Below, piece by piece: positions 44,331-52,502 of a stretch of 64,000 nt of DNA. Origin of the DNA: Pseudonocardia sp. ICBG1293 (GTDB lineage Bacteria; Actinomycetota; Actinomycetes; Mycobacteriales; Pseudonocardiaceae); assembly GCF_020131355.1 (NCBI RefSeq), contig NZ_JAHLEL010000008.1, positions 1-64,000 of the forward strand. Direction: 5' to 3'. A program made the translations under genes and the position numbers. Numbering within the stretch: the stretch's first letter is position 1; the number at the start of each line of letters is the position of its first letter. The notes beneath the pieces are model-generated. The model ran no database searches, was not told the DNA's origin, and saw only the letters and a program-made list of their open reading frames with translations.

Positions 44331-44358
44331 CCCGGCGGCCCCGGCCGTCCGGCCCGGG

Positions 44359-44376
44359 CCGCCCGTCGTCGGGCGG
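44359..44376 (+). terminator. Short hairpin after the FadR-type gene
   Basis: CCGCCCG (44359-44365) and CGGGCGG (44370-44376) form a 7-base stem with a TCGT loop 29 bases after the stop. It is preceded by further GC dyads. It is a tentative terminator. Confidence 0.35.
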
Positions 44377-44441
44377 GGTCCGTCCGGCGAGCCGTGTCCG
44401 GCCGTCCGGCCGTCCGCCCGGCGCGACGGTCCCGAGCCGGT

Positions 44442-44447
44442 TAGCCT
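44442..44447 (+). promoter_or_regulatory. Candidate -10 box of mscL
   Basis: TAGCCT within ggTTAGCCTcct lies 52 bases before the mscL start in otherwise GC-only sequence and resembles the usual actinobacterial -10 element. No clear -35 box was found. Confidence 0.3.
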
Positions 44448-44499
44448 CCTGCGCCGGACCCGTCCCCGCCCCCGATCCGACCTCGAGGAGTGCTCCGGC

Positions 44500-45070
44500 G
44501 TGCTGAAGGGCTTCAAGGAATTCCTGCTGCGTGGCAACGTGATCGACCTGGCGGTCGCCGTCGTGATCGGTGCGGCGTTCACCGCCGTGGTCACCGCGTT
44601 CACGAAGGCGTTCCTGGAGCCGCTGCTGCGGCTGTTCTCCGGCGGCGAGAACGCCGTGCCCCCGGGCACGATCCCGCTGACCGACGAGGTGCAGCTCGAC
44701 TACGCGAGCTTCCTCAACGCCGTCATCACCTTCCTGATCACCGCCGCGGTCATCTACTTCCTGGTCGTCTTCCCGATGAAGTGGCTGCAGGAGCGCCGCA
44801 AGCGTGACGCCGGGGACCCGGCCCTGGAGACCGACCTCGACCTCCTCAAGGAGATCCGCGACCTGCTCCGCGACCAGGCCGAGCGGGACCGCGAGCGGGC
44901 CGCCGCCCCGGCGCCCCGCCGGGCCGCCGACGGCGTACGCGCCGCCGATGCCGCCCGGCCCGCCGCCGGGCCGGCCGACGCCCCCGCCGCAGCCGCCGCC
45001 CGGCCCCGTCGAGGACGGCCACCCCGAGCCCTACCCGGACACCCCGCGGCGCTCCCGGCACCGCGGCTGA
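44500..45070 (+). CDS. mscL: Large-conductance mechanosensitive channel MscL (late frame break)
   Basis: The N-terminus MLKGFKEFLLRGNVIDLAVA is typical MscL. Helix 1 is VAVVIGAAFTAVVTAF, helix 2 is FLNAVITFLITAAVIYFLVV, and the cytoplasmic helix LDLLKEIRDLLRDQA is conserved. It forms a pentameric pore that opens under membrane tension. After residue 138 the frame runs on antisense into the multicopper oxidase gene, stopping only at 45231. Dropping one base from CCCC at 44914-44917 instead gives PPTAYAPPMPPGPPPG and a stop at 45070, four bases short of the converging gene; that is the likely true end (189 residues). The GTG start follows GAGGAG. Confidence 0.9.
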
Positions 45071-45074
45071 ACGC

Positions 45075-46733
45075 TCACTCCGGGTCGTTGCGCGGCGGCC
45101 CACCGACCCGGTACGGCGTGGTCACCCCCTCGTACATGAGGTGCGCCACGAGCCCCTCGGACGGGTGCGTCAGGTTGTGGCAGTGGTCCATCCAGACCCC
45201 GGGGTTGTCGGCGACGAACGCGATCTCGTAGCTGTCGCCGTCGGCGACGTCGAGCGAGTCGACCCACCACGGGCTGCCCGTCGCCGGCACCCCGTTGCGG
45301 GACAGCACGACGGCGTGGTGCCCGTGCAGGTGCATCGGGTGGACCTCGCCGCCGGCGTTGGCGATGCGCATCCGGACCACGTCACCGGTGGCCACCATGA
45401 ACATCGGCACGTCGGGCCACATGTGCCCGTTCACCGTCCACCACAGACCGGGCACGCCGTCGACGAAGCCGGGGCGACGGCCGATGTCGTAGTCGAAGCG
45501 GCGGTCCACGGCCACCGGGTCGAACCCGAGCGGCGCGGGCGTGCCGTAGCCGAGCGGGTCGAGCGTCCGGTCCGGGCGCGGTGCCGACGCCGGACCGGGA
45601 CCGGCACCGAGGACGACCGCCGCGTTCCCGCCGATCTCCACCCGTGCGCCGCCGGGCGGCACCGCCACCTCCAGGTCCAGCCGCTCGCCCGCGGTGAGCA
45701 GCACCGACTCGCCCGTCACCGGCGACGGGTCGTGCACCTCGGTCCCGTCGATCGCGACCAGGCGGTACGGCGCCCCGGTCACCCACGCCGAGGTCGGCCC
45801 GTTGTCGGTGTTGACCATCCGCACCCGGACCCGGGTACCGGCCGCGACGGGGACCGCCAGCACGGCGCGACGGCCGTCGAGCAGCCGGACCCCGCCGTAC
45901 AGGTGGGCCGCGGCGATCACGTCGGGACCCGCCGGGGCGGCCCGCGGCTCGACGACCAGCACCCCGTACAGACCGCGCTGCACCTGCTCGTTCGCGACCT
46001 GGTGGGAGTGGTACCAGTAGGTCCCGGCGTCGCGGGCGGTGAAGCGGTAGACGAACGCGCCACCCGGCCCGACGGCGTCCTGGGTGACGCCCGCGGTGCC
46101 GTCGTCGCCGTTCGGGACGTCGACACCGTGCCAGTGCAGCGTGACGCCGTCCGGTACGTCGGCGTTCACCAGCCGCACCTGCAGCACGTCCCCCTGGCGG
46201 ATCCGGATCACCGGGCCGGGCGAGGTCCCGTTGAGGGTGTAGCCGTCGAGCGTGCGGCCCGAGGGCAGCCCGATCGCCTGCCTGCGGGCGGTGAGCGTCA
46301 GCGACACGGCGGGGGCGGCCGTCGAGGTCTCGCGCAGGGTGTCGACGCCCGCCCCGTGGTGGTCGTGCCTCTCCGGGGCCGGGGCGCCGCCACCGGTGTC
46401 GACGTGGCCCATGTCGGTCACCGCGTACGGGGTCGGCAGCAGGCTCCCCCACCACAGCCCGCCGATCGGGGCCAGCAGGGCGAGCGTCGCGAGCACCGCC
46501 ACCAGCACCCGACGCCGACCGGACCGCGGCGGGGCGGGCGGGCCCGGCGGCGCGGGCGGCCCGTCGGACGGCCCGGGCGGCAGCTCCGCCTGCGGACCGA
46601 GCGGCCCACCGGGCTCCGGCGGTGCCGTGGGGGCGGGGCCGGGCGCCGTGGGAGCGGGGTCGGCGGAGATGGCGGCGGTCCCGGGCTCAGGCGACCGGCT
46701 CGCCGGCCGTCGCGGCGGCCCGGGACCGCGCAC
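45075..46733 (-). CDS. Multicopper oxidase, membrane anchored
   Basis: This is a laccase-like oxidase of about 552 residues. A Pro-rich cytoplasmic N-terminus precedes one helix (VLVAVLATLALLAPIGGLWW). Copper sites are HWHG, WYHSH, HPMHLHGHH and HCHNLTHPSEG, covering the type 1, 2 and 3 coppers. Three cupredoxin modules are apparent. Substrates could be Cu(I), Fe(II), Mn(II) or phenolics. The GTG start at 46733 overlaps the upstream membrane-protein gene by 47 bases; a downstream GTG at the membrane helix is an alternative. The overlap shows the two genes form an operon. Confidence 0.9.
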   Translation of the reverse strand: MRGPGPPRRPASRSPEPGTAAISADPAPTAPGPAPTAPPEPGGPLGPQAELPPGPSDGPPAPPGPPAPPRSGRRRVLVAVLATLALLAPIGGLWWGSLLPTPYAVTDMGHVDTGGGAPAPERHDHHGAGVDTLRETSTAAPAVSLTLTARRQAIGLPSGRTLDGYTLNGTSPGPVIRIRQGDVLQVRLVNADVPDGVTLHWHGVDVPNGDDGTAGVTQDAVGPGGAFVYRFTARDAGTYWYHSHQVANEQVQRGLYGVLVVEPRAAPAGPDVIAAAHLYGGVRLLDGRRAVLAVPVAAGTRVRVRMVNTDNGPTSAWVTGAPYRLVAIDGTEVHDPSPVTGESVLLTAGERLDLEVAVPPGGARVEIGGNAAVVLGAGPGPASAPRPDRTLDPLGYGTPAPLGFDPVAVDRRFDYDIGRRPGFVDGVPGLWWTVNGHMWPDVPMFMVATGDVVRMRIANAGGEVHPMHLHGHHAVVLSRNGVPATGSPWWVDSLDVADGDSYEIAFVADNPGVWMDHCHNLTHPSEGLVAHLMYEGVTTPYRVGGPPRNDPE

Positions 46734-47145
46734 CGGCCCGCTGCCCGGCGACCACCGCGCAGGCGAACAGCGCGAGCGCGCAGAGCCCGTGCACCGCCCC
46801 GAGCCCGGTCACCGAGTGCCCGAGCACACCCAGCAGGACCTGGAGCACGACCAGCCCGACGACGGACCCCGCCCACCTCACCCCACCCGGCACGCGGGCG
46901 AAGAACGCGACCACCAGCAGCGCCAGCGCGAGCACCGGGACGACGATCTGCCCGTTGACGCCGTGCAGCGCGAGGCCGCCGACCCCGGCGAAGTCGGTCG
47001 TCTCGCTCTCCATCCCGGCCTTGTCGAGGACTCCGCCGCCCTCGATCCAGGTGGACAGGCCGAACACGGCGTAGGCGATCGCGGCGGCCTGGACCAGGAC
47101 CTCCAGGGCGACGAGGAACGCGATCACTCGGTAGGCGGTAGGCAC
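46687..47145 (-). CDS. Four-helix membrane protein (DUF6220-like)
   Basis: This encodes a 152-residue integral membrane protein with four helices: VIAFLVALEVLVQAAAIAYA, VVPVLALALLVVAFFA, AGSVVGLVVLQVLLGVL and GLCALALFACAVVAG. Histidines lie at the start of helix 2 (LALHGVNGQI), in helix 3 (VLGHSV) and at helix 4 (GAVHGLCA). The arrangement resembles DUF6220 and other small haem- or copper-binding membrane proteins, but I am not certain of the family. The GTG at 47145 has GGAGGTCGCC directly upstream. It overlaps the multicopper oxidase and probably cooperates with it. Confidence 0.7.
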   Translation of the reverse strand: MPTAYRVIAFLVALEVLVQAAAIAYAVFGLSTWIEGGGVLDKAGMESETTDFAGVGGLALHGVNGQIVVPVLALALLVVAFFARVPGGVRWAGSVVGLVVLQVLLGVLGHSVTGLGAVHGLCALALFACAVVAGQRAGARSRAAATAGEPVA

Positions 47146-47327
47146 GGCGACCTCCGGCTCGTCCGGCGGACGGATGGACGACGCACAGTGAACGCCGGGT
47201 GAGCCCCGTCACACATGCTCAATCGAGATGAAACAGTCCACGCTTTCGACTCGACACGGCACGAACCCCCCAGCAGGCTGAGCCGGTCGCGGGCGGTACG
47301 GGCCACCGCGGAGGGGAGCGCACCACG

Positions 47328-48740
47328 ATGGCGGACGCCACGACGTCGACGGCCGAGGACGGGCCCGCGCTGAAGCGGGTCATGGGGCCGAAGCTGCTGC
47401 TGCTGTTCATCATCGGCGACATCCTGGGGACGGGCATCTACGCCCTGGTCGGCCAGGTCGCCGAGGAGGTCGGCGGGGCGGCGTGGGTGCCGTTCCTGGT
47501 CGCCTTCGCCGTCGCCATGATCACTGCGTTCTCCTACCTGGAGCTGGTCACCAAGTACCCGCAGGCGGCCGGCGCGGCGCTCTACACGCACAAGGCCTTC
47601 GGCATCCACTTCCTCACGTTCATGGTCACCTTCGTGGTGATGAGCTCGGGGATCACCTCGGCCTCGACGGCGTCCCGGGCGTTCGCCGCGAACCTGAACG
47701 AGGGCTTCGGGCTGGACCTGGGCAACGGTGGGATCGTCCTGATCGCGCTCGGCTTCATGCTGCTGGTCGCGCTGGTCAACTTCCGTGGCGTCGGCGAGAG
47801 CGTGAAGCTCAACGTGGTGCTCACCCTGGTCGAGCTGTCCGGGCTCCTGCTGGTGATCCTGATCGGGATCTACGCCATCGCCGGCGGCGACGCCGACTGG
47901 TCGCGCGTGGTCGCCTTCGACACCCCCGAGGACAAGGGGGTGTTCCTCGCGGTCACCTCGGCGACCTCGCTGGCCTTCTTCGCGATGGTCGGCTTCGAGG
48001 ACTCGGTGAACATGGCCGAGGAGTGCCACGAGCCGCGCCGCATCTTCCCCAAGATCATGATCACCGGACTGACCGTCACCGGGATCATCTACGTGCTCGT
48101 CGCCATCTGCTCGGTGGCACTGGTCCCGGTCGGCCCGCTGGCGGCGAGCGAGACACCGCTGGTCGAGGTCGTGCGCGCGGGCGCTCCCGGCATCCCGGCG
48201 GACCTCGTGCTGCCGTTCATCTCGATGTTCGCCGTCGCCAACTCGGCACTGATCAACATGCTGATGGCCTCGCGGCTGCTCTACGGGATGGCCAACCAGG
48301 CCGTGCTGCCCAAGCCGCTGGCCCGGGTGCACCCGTTCCGCCGCACCCCGTGGGTGTCGATCATCTTCACGACGCTGATCTCGTTCGCGCTGATCTCCTA
48401 CGTGTCGCTGGACTCCGACTCCGACGTCGTCTCCGCGCTCGGCGGCACGACCTCGCTGCTGCTGCTCGCGGTGTTCACGATCGTCAACGTCGCGGTGCTG
48501 GTGCTGCGCCGCGACCGGATCCCCGAGGACCACTTCCGGTCGCCGCCGGGGTTGCCGGTCGTCGGCGCCGTCGCCAGCCTGTACCTGGTCCTGCCGTTCT
48601 CCGGGCGGGACGCGATCCAGTACGAGCTGGCCGGGCTGCTGCTCGTGCTCGGGCTGGTGCTCTACGCGATCACGCTGCTGCTCAACCGCAGGCTCGGGGT
48701 GAAGAGGGCGACGCTGGACCCCTCGAAGCTGGACGGCTGA
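47328..48740 (+). CDS. APC family amino acid permease
   Basis: This encodes a 470-residue transporter with 12 helices. It has the helix 1 unwound motif LLFIIGDILGTGIYALVGQV and FSYLELVTKYPQAAGAALYT in helix 2. The helix 6 signature is FAMVGFEDSVNMAEECHEPRR. It belongs to the amino acid-polyamine-organocation family and imports an amino acid with H+ or by exchange; specificity is not readable. GAGGGGAGCGCACCACG precedes the ATG. It is divergent from the multicopper oxidase operon, with 182 bases between them. Confidence 0.92.
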   Translation: MADATTSTAEDGPALKRVMGPKLLLLFIIGDILGTGIYALVGQVAEEVGGAAWVPFLVAFAVAMITAFSYLELVTKYPQAAGAALYTHKAFGIHFLTFMVTFVVMSSGITSASTASRAFAANLNEGFGLDLGNGGIVLIALGFMLLVALVNFRGVGESVKLNVVLTLVELSGLLLVILIGIYAIAGGDADWSRVVAFDTPEDKGVFLAVTSATSLAFFAMVGFEDSVNMAEECHEPRRIFPKIMITGLTVTGIIYVLVAICSVALVPVGPLAASETPLVEVVRAGAPGIPADLVLPFISMFAVANSALINMLMASRLLYGMANQAVLPKPLARVHPFRRTPWVSIIFTTLISFALISYVSLDSDSDVVSALGGTTSLLLLAVFTIVNVAVLVLRRDRIPEDHFRSPPGLPVVGAVASLYLVLPFSGRDAIQYELAGLLLVLGLVLYAITLLLNRRLGVKRATLDPSKLDG

Positions 48741-48749
48741 GCCGCCCGC

Positions 48750-49745
48750 TCACGGCCGCAGGACGATCTTCCCGACCTGGGAGCCGGACTCCAGGTGCTC
48801 GTGCGCGGCGACGACCTGGTCGAGCCCGTCGAAGACCCGGTCCACCTGCGGTGCGAAGTCCCCGCCCCGCATCCCCGCGACGACGAAGGCGGCCGCCCGG
48901 CGCAGGCGCTCGGCGTCGCGGGTCATCGCGAACAGGGTGAACGAGCGGACCACGAGGTCGGGCAGCGTCGCCGTCGGGAAGACCGTCGGCTCGCCGGAGA
49001 GCCTGCCGTGGATGACGATCGTGCCGTCCGGGCGGACCGCGTCGGCCATGGTCTCGACGGCAGGTCCGGCGACGGCGTCGAACACGACGTCCAGGCCCCG
49101 TCCGCCGGTGATCTCCCGGCAGCGGTCGACGAGGTCCTCCTCCCCCGTCGCGACGACGTGCGCGGCGCCGGCGTCGAGCAGTGCCTGCGCCTTGGCACGG
49201 CTGCGGCTGGTCGCGATCGGGACGGCGCCGATCCGGTTCGCGGTCGCGATCGCGGCCAGCCCCACGCTCGACGACGCCGCCGTGACCAGGACGTGGTCGC
49301 CCGGCTGCAGCACGGCCGGGCGCCGCGCACCCGGCTCGAGCAGCCCCGCGTAGGCGACCAGGAACGGCATCCAGGTCGCCGCCCCGGTGACCGCGTCCAC
49401 CGGCCGCGGGACGAGTGCGCGCGCCGGGACGAGCGCGTGGTCGCCGTAGACGGTGTGGTCGTTCATCGAGAACGCCGGGACGACGCTCACCGGGTCCCCC
49501 ACCGACCAGCGGCCGGCACCGGGGCCGACGGCGGCCACGGTGCCCGCGGCCTCGTAGCCCAGACCGGCCGGGAGCCGGGTCGGCTCGATGTACTCGACGC
49601 GCCGGAACATCGACTCGGCCCGGTTCAACCCGATCGCCTCGACCGCGACGACGACCTCCCCCGGCCCCGGCTGCGGCACCGGCTCCTCGACGACCGTCAG
49701 CACCTCGGGACCGCCGAGCTCGGTGAAGCGAACGACCCTGTTCAT
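48750..49745 (-). CDS. Zinc-type alcohol dehydrogenase family (MDR, quinone-oxidoreductase-like)
   Basis: This encodes a 331-residue medium-chain dehydrogenase/reductase. The substrate domain has EAIGLNRAESMFRR and GLGYEAAGTVAAVG; the cofactor domain has VLVTAASSSVGLAAIATANR and DVVFDAVAGPAVE. The structural zinc cysteines are absent, so it groups with NADPH:quinone reductase-like enzymes. It is cytosolic with an unknown substrate. The ATG at 49745 lies 64 bases from a perfect 30-base palindrome that probably controls it. Confidence 0.87.
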   Translation of the reverse strand: MNRVVRFTELGGPEVLTVVEEPVPQPGPGEVVVAVEAIGLNRAESMFRRVEYIEPTRLPAGLGYEAAGTVAAVGPGAGRWSVGDPVSVVPAFSMNDHTVYGDHALVPARALVPRPVDAVTGAATWMPFLVAYAGLLEPGARRPAVLQPGDHVLVTAASSSVGLAAIATANRIGAVPIATSRSRAKAQALLDAGAAHVVATGEEDLVDRCREITGGRGLDVVFDAVAGPAVETMADAVRPDGTIVIHGRLSGEPTVFPTATLPDLVVRSFTLFAMTRDAERLRRAAAFVVAGMRGGDFAPQVDRVFDGLDQVVAAHEHLESGSQVGKIVLRP

Positions 49746-49808
49746 GGCCGCCACCCTGCCGCCCGCCGGACACGCGCCGCCCCCTCCGACCGGAGGGGTT
49801 GCACTTCC

Positions 49809-49838
49809 CTACTTTCACTAGTTAACTAGTGAAAGTAG
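49809..49838. promoter_or_regulatory. Perfect 30-base palindrome (operator candidate)
   Basis: Bases 49809-49838 form an exact dyad centred between 49823 and 49824, with inner core CACTAGTTAACTAGTG and flanking CTACTTT/AAAGTAG. It is strikingly AT-rich against a background above 70% GC. Its location between the divergent dehydrogenase and secreted-protein genes and its TetR/MarR-like symmetry suggest a regulator binding site. No such regulator gene is adjacent. Confidence 0.75.
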
Positions 49839-49869
49839 GAATCAGGCGACACCGAGGGGGAGACACGAC

Positions 49870-50229
49870 ATGCACGCACGACGCACGATCATCGGGATCC
49901 TGGCCGCCGCGATCGCGATGGGCGGCGCCACCGGCACCGCGCTCGCCGACCCGGTCACCATCGACCCGACACCCCTGACGGTCACGTCGGGCCACGGACC
50001 GGTGGACGTGACGGTCCTGGGCCCCCACGGGAGCGGGTACTCCTTCACGCTTCCCGCCGGAGGCCGGAGCGACATCCCGACCGAGGGCGGCGGCTACGAG
50101 CGGATCGTGGTCAGCGAGAACGGGGTGACCATCGGCGAGCGGACACTGCTCAACCCGGATCTGCGCACCTACTGCGACGTCCGGCCCGCCACCGAGGAGA
50201 CGCGCCTGAGCTGCGGGATCATCGCCTGA
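49870..50229 (+). CDS. Small secreted protein of unknown function
   Basis: This encodes 119 residues with a clear signal peptide (RRTIIGILAAAIAMGGATGTALADP, cleavage likely after ALA at residue 26). The mature part is about 93 residues of beta-rich sequence with two cysteines (TYCDVRPA and LSCGIIA) that could form a disulfide near the C-terminus. I do not recognise the family. A GAGGGGGAGACACGAC ribosome site precedes the ATG, and the palindrome at 49809-49838 lies just upstream, so it is probably controlled together with the divergent dehydrogenase. Confidence 0.8.
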   Translation: MHARRTIIGILAAAIAMGGATGTALADPVTIDPTPLTVTSGHGPVDVTVLGPHGSGYSFTLPAGGRSDIPTEGGGYERIVVSENGVTIGERTLLNPDLRTYCDVRPATEETRLSCGIIA

Positions 50230-50232
50230 GCC

Positions 50233-50279
50233 ACGGCCTGCGCTCCCCGGGCGGAGGGGATCCGGGGAGCGCAGGCCGT
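50233..50279. terminator. Perfect 18-base stem hairpin
   Basis: Arms 50233-50250 and 50262-50279 are perfectly complementary with an 11-base loop, starting four bases after the secreted-protein stop. It is probably its terminator; there is no T-run, as usual in high-GC Actinobacteria. Confidence 0.75.
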
Positions 50280-50284
50280 CCGCC

Positions 50285-50319
50285 GGGCCGGGTGCCGGTG
50301 GGGGATCGGCACCCGGCCC
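50285..50319. terminator. Second adjacent hairpin
   Basis: GGGCCGGGTGCCG (50285-50297) and CGGCACCCGGCCC (50307-50319) form a perfect 13-base stem with a 9-base loop, five bases after the first hairpin. Together they insulate the following GntR operon. It ends 38 bases before the GntR start. Confidence 0.6.
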
Positions 50320-50356
50320 GCATGATGTGGCACCACCGTCCGGAGAGGAGGCACCG

Positions 50357-50749
50357 GTGATCGAGTACCGGATCGACCGGCGCTCCGGGGTGGCTGCGTA
50401 CGCACAGATCGTCCGGCAGACGCGGGAGGCGCTGCTGCTGGGCACGCTGCGGGCCGGGGACCGGCTGCCGACGGCCCGTGAGGTCGTCGAGGCCACCGCG
50501 ATCAACCCGAACACCGTGCTCAAGGCCTACCGGGAGCTGGAGCGGGACGGGCTGGTCGAGGCGAAGCGCGGTGTCGGGACCTTCGTCCGCCCCGACGCCA
50601 CGGCCTCGGGGCCCGCCACGAACTCGCCGCTACGGGCCGAGCTCGAGGACTGGGCGGCCCGCGCCGTCACGACCGGGCTGTCCCGGGAGGAGGCCGACGC
50701 GCTGGTGCGTGCAGCCCTCGACCGGCACTACGACCGAGGAGACGCATGA
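50357..50749 (+). CDS. GntR family regulator, YtrA type
   Basis: This encodes a 130-residue regulator lacking a large ligand domain, as in the YtrA subfamily. The winged helix shows AYAQIVRQTREALLLGTLRAGDRLPTAREV with INPNTVLKAYRELERDGLVE and GTFVRPD. These usually repress the ABC transporter encoded next to them and respond to envelope stress. The GTG at 50357 follows GGAGAGGAGGCACCG. Its stop overlaps the ABC ATPase start (ATGA). Confidence 0.92.
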   Translation: MIEYRIDRRSGVAAYAQIVRQTREALLLGTLRAGDRLPTAREVVEATAINPNTVLKAYRELERDGLVEAKRGVGTFVRPDATASGPATNSPLRAELEDWAARAVTTGLSREEADALVRAALDRHYDRGDA

Positions 50750-51624
50750 CCACCGCCACGACCGATGCGGTGCGCACCTCCGGGCTCGGCCGCCGCTTCG
50801 GCGGGACCCCGGCGCTGCGCGACTGCTCGCTCACCGTCGAGCCCGGCTCCGTCGTCGCCCTGACGGGCGCGCCCGGCGCCGGGAAGTCCACGCTGCTCGG
50901 CCTGCTGGCCGGGCTCGACCTCCCGACGGAGGGCACCGCCGAGGTGCTCGGTGCACCGGTGCCCACCGGCGGGCCGCACCCGGCGGTCGGCCACCTGGCT
51001 CCGTCGAAGCCGCTGCCCGACGACTTCACCGGCGCCGAGACGCTGCGGCTGGGGGCGGCGCTCAACCCCGGCCGCTGGGACGACCGCCGGGTCGCCGACC
51101 TCACCGGGCAGCTCCCGGCGGAGCGCCGGACGGCGGCGCTCTCGAGCGGGCAACGGGCGGTGCTCGCGCTCGCCCTCGTCCTGGGCCCCGGGCCGGACCT
51201 GCTGCTGCTCGACGAACCACTGGCCGGACTCGACCCGCTGACCCGCCGCCGGGTGCTGGCCGCGGTCACCGCGCACGTCGCCGGCACCGGGACGACCGCG
51301 GTGCTCGCCTCGCACGAGGTCGAGGACCTGCAGGACAGCTGCGACCGGCTGCTGTTCCTCGACCGCGGGCGGGTCCTGATCGACGCCGACATCGACGACC
51401 TGCTGGCCGAGCACCGGATCCTCGACGGTCCGGCCGGGGACACCGGCTGGCCGGACGACCACACCGTCGTCGAGCAGCGGGTGCACGGTCGTGGGCAGAC
51501 CGTCCTCGTCCGCGGCCGCAGCCGGCCGGAGCCGCCCGCCGGGTGGCGGGCGCACGCCCCGGGGTTGCTGGAGGTGGTCGTCGGTCACCTCCGCGCGGCC
51601 GCCGGGCGGGAGGGGTCCCGATGA
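50746..51624 (+). CDS. ABC transporter ATP-binding protein
   Basis: This encodes a 292-residue ATPase. Walker A is GAPGAGKST, and the signature appears as LSSGQRAVLALAL rather than LSGGQ. Walker B is LLLLDEPLAGLDPL, and the switch histidine lies in LASHEVED. The Q-loop region is degenerate (VGHLAPSKPLP). It probably energises the permease that follows, with which it overlaps by four bases. The YtrA-type regulator upstream points to an exporter for a cationic peptide or cell-wall-active compound. Confidence 0.92.
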   Translation: MTTATTDAVRTSGLGRRFGGTPALRDCSLTVEPGSVVALTGAPGAGKSTLLGLLAGLDLPTEGTAEVLGAPVPTGGPHPAVGHLAPSKPLPDDFTGAETLRLGAALNPGRWDDRRVADLTGQLPAERRTAALSSGQRAVLALALVLGPGPDLLLLDEPLAGLDPLTRRRVLAAVTAHVAGTGTTAVLASHEVEDLQDSCDRLLFLDRGRVLIDADIDDLLAEHRILDGPAGDTGWPDDHTVVEQRVHGRGQTVLVRGRSRPEPPAGWRAHAPGLLEVVVGHLRAAAGREGSR

Positions 51625-52490
51625 CGTGGGGCGTCTGGCGCACCCACCGCGGCGCGCTGCTCGTCACCGCCGGGCTGGGGGTCGCACTGTGCCTGGCGCT
51701 CGTCGTGCTGGCCGCGGTGGACGCACTCGACACCGTCGCCCGCGACCCGTTCGGGGTGATCGAGAACCGGGTGTCGGACGTCACCGGGTACCTGGTGCTC
51801 GCGGCACCGGCCCTGGTGGGGGCGTTCCTCGGGGCTCCCCTGCTGGCCGGTGACCTGGAGCGTGGCACGCACGTGCTGCTGCTGACCCAGTCCGTGTCCC
51901 GGCGTCGCTGGGCGGGCTCGGCCCTGCTGGTCGGCGGGGGCGTCGCCGTCACGACCGTGGTCACCGCGGCCGCGGTGTACGCGGGTCTCGCCGCGACCGA
52001 GCCCTGGCACGACGCGCGCACCGTCGCCGCGACCGGGCTCGTCCCGCTCGCCCGCACCCTGTCCGCGCTCACGATCGGTGTGCTGACGGGGCTGCTGCTG
52101 CGCCGGGTCCTGGCCGCGTCCGTGCTGACGCTCGCGACCGTCGTCGTGACCGAGGTGGCGATCACGGCCCTGCGTGGCCACCTGGTCGCGCCCCGGCTGC
52201 GGACCGGCCCGCTCCCGCTGGGGGGTTCCTCGGGCGCCGGGGAACAGCGTCTCGACTCCGGCTACACCCTGACCGGTGGTGGCCTGCGCAGCGGTGCGTC
52301 CGGCACCGGCTGCACCCAGGACGACGTCGCCTGCCTGCGGGCCGCGGGCATCGACGGCAACTACGTGCTCGTGCACCCTGCGACCGACCGCTGGCCGCTG
52401 CACTGGGCGGAGGTCGCGCTGCACCTGGTCCTGGCGGCCGGCGCCGCCGCATGGCTGTTCGCACGACTGCGCCGGCCACTGGGCCGGTGA
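51621..52490 (+). CDS. ABC transporter permease
   Basis: This encodes a 289-residue membrane protein with about six helices, starting VWRTHRGALLVTAGLGVALC, then VLAAPALVGAFLGAPLLAGD, VTTVVTAAAVYAGLAA and a terminal helix VALHLVLAAGAAAWLFARL. The motif ERGTHVLLLTQSVSRRRW after helix 2 is common in ABC-2 permeases, as is the large loop before the last helix. That loop holds a Cys pair (GTGCTQDDVACL) that could be disulfide-bonded outside. It completes the regulator-ATPase-permease operon. Confidence 0.88.
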   Translation: MTWGVWRTHRGALLVTAGLGVALCLALVVLAAVDALDTVARDPFGVIENRVSDVTGYLVLAAPALVGAFLGAPLLAGDLERGTHVLLLTQSVSRRRWAGSALLVGGGVAVTTVVTAAAVYAGLAATEPWHDARTVAATGLVPLARTLSALTIGVLTGLLLRRVLAASVLTLATVVVTEVAITALRGHLVAPRLRTGPLPLGGSSGAGEQRLDSGYTLTGGGLRSGASGTGCTQDDVACLRAAGIDGNYVLVHPATDRWPLHWAEVALHLVLAAGAAAWLFARLRRPLGR

Positions 52491-52502
52491 GCCGCCTGCG
52501 GG

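Noticed and set aside
45071..45231. C-terminal extension of MscL to the in-frame stop at 45231
   Set aside because: This stretch is the complement of the multicopper oxidase C-terminus, including its copper-ligand codons; a one-base correction gives a natural end at 45070.
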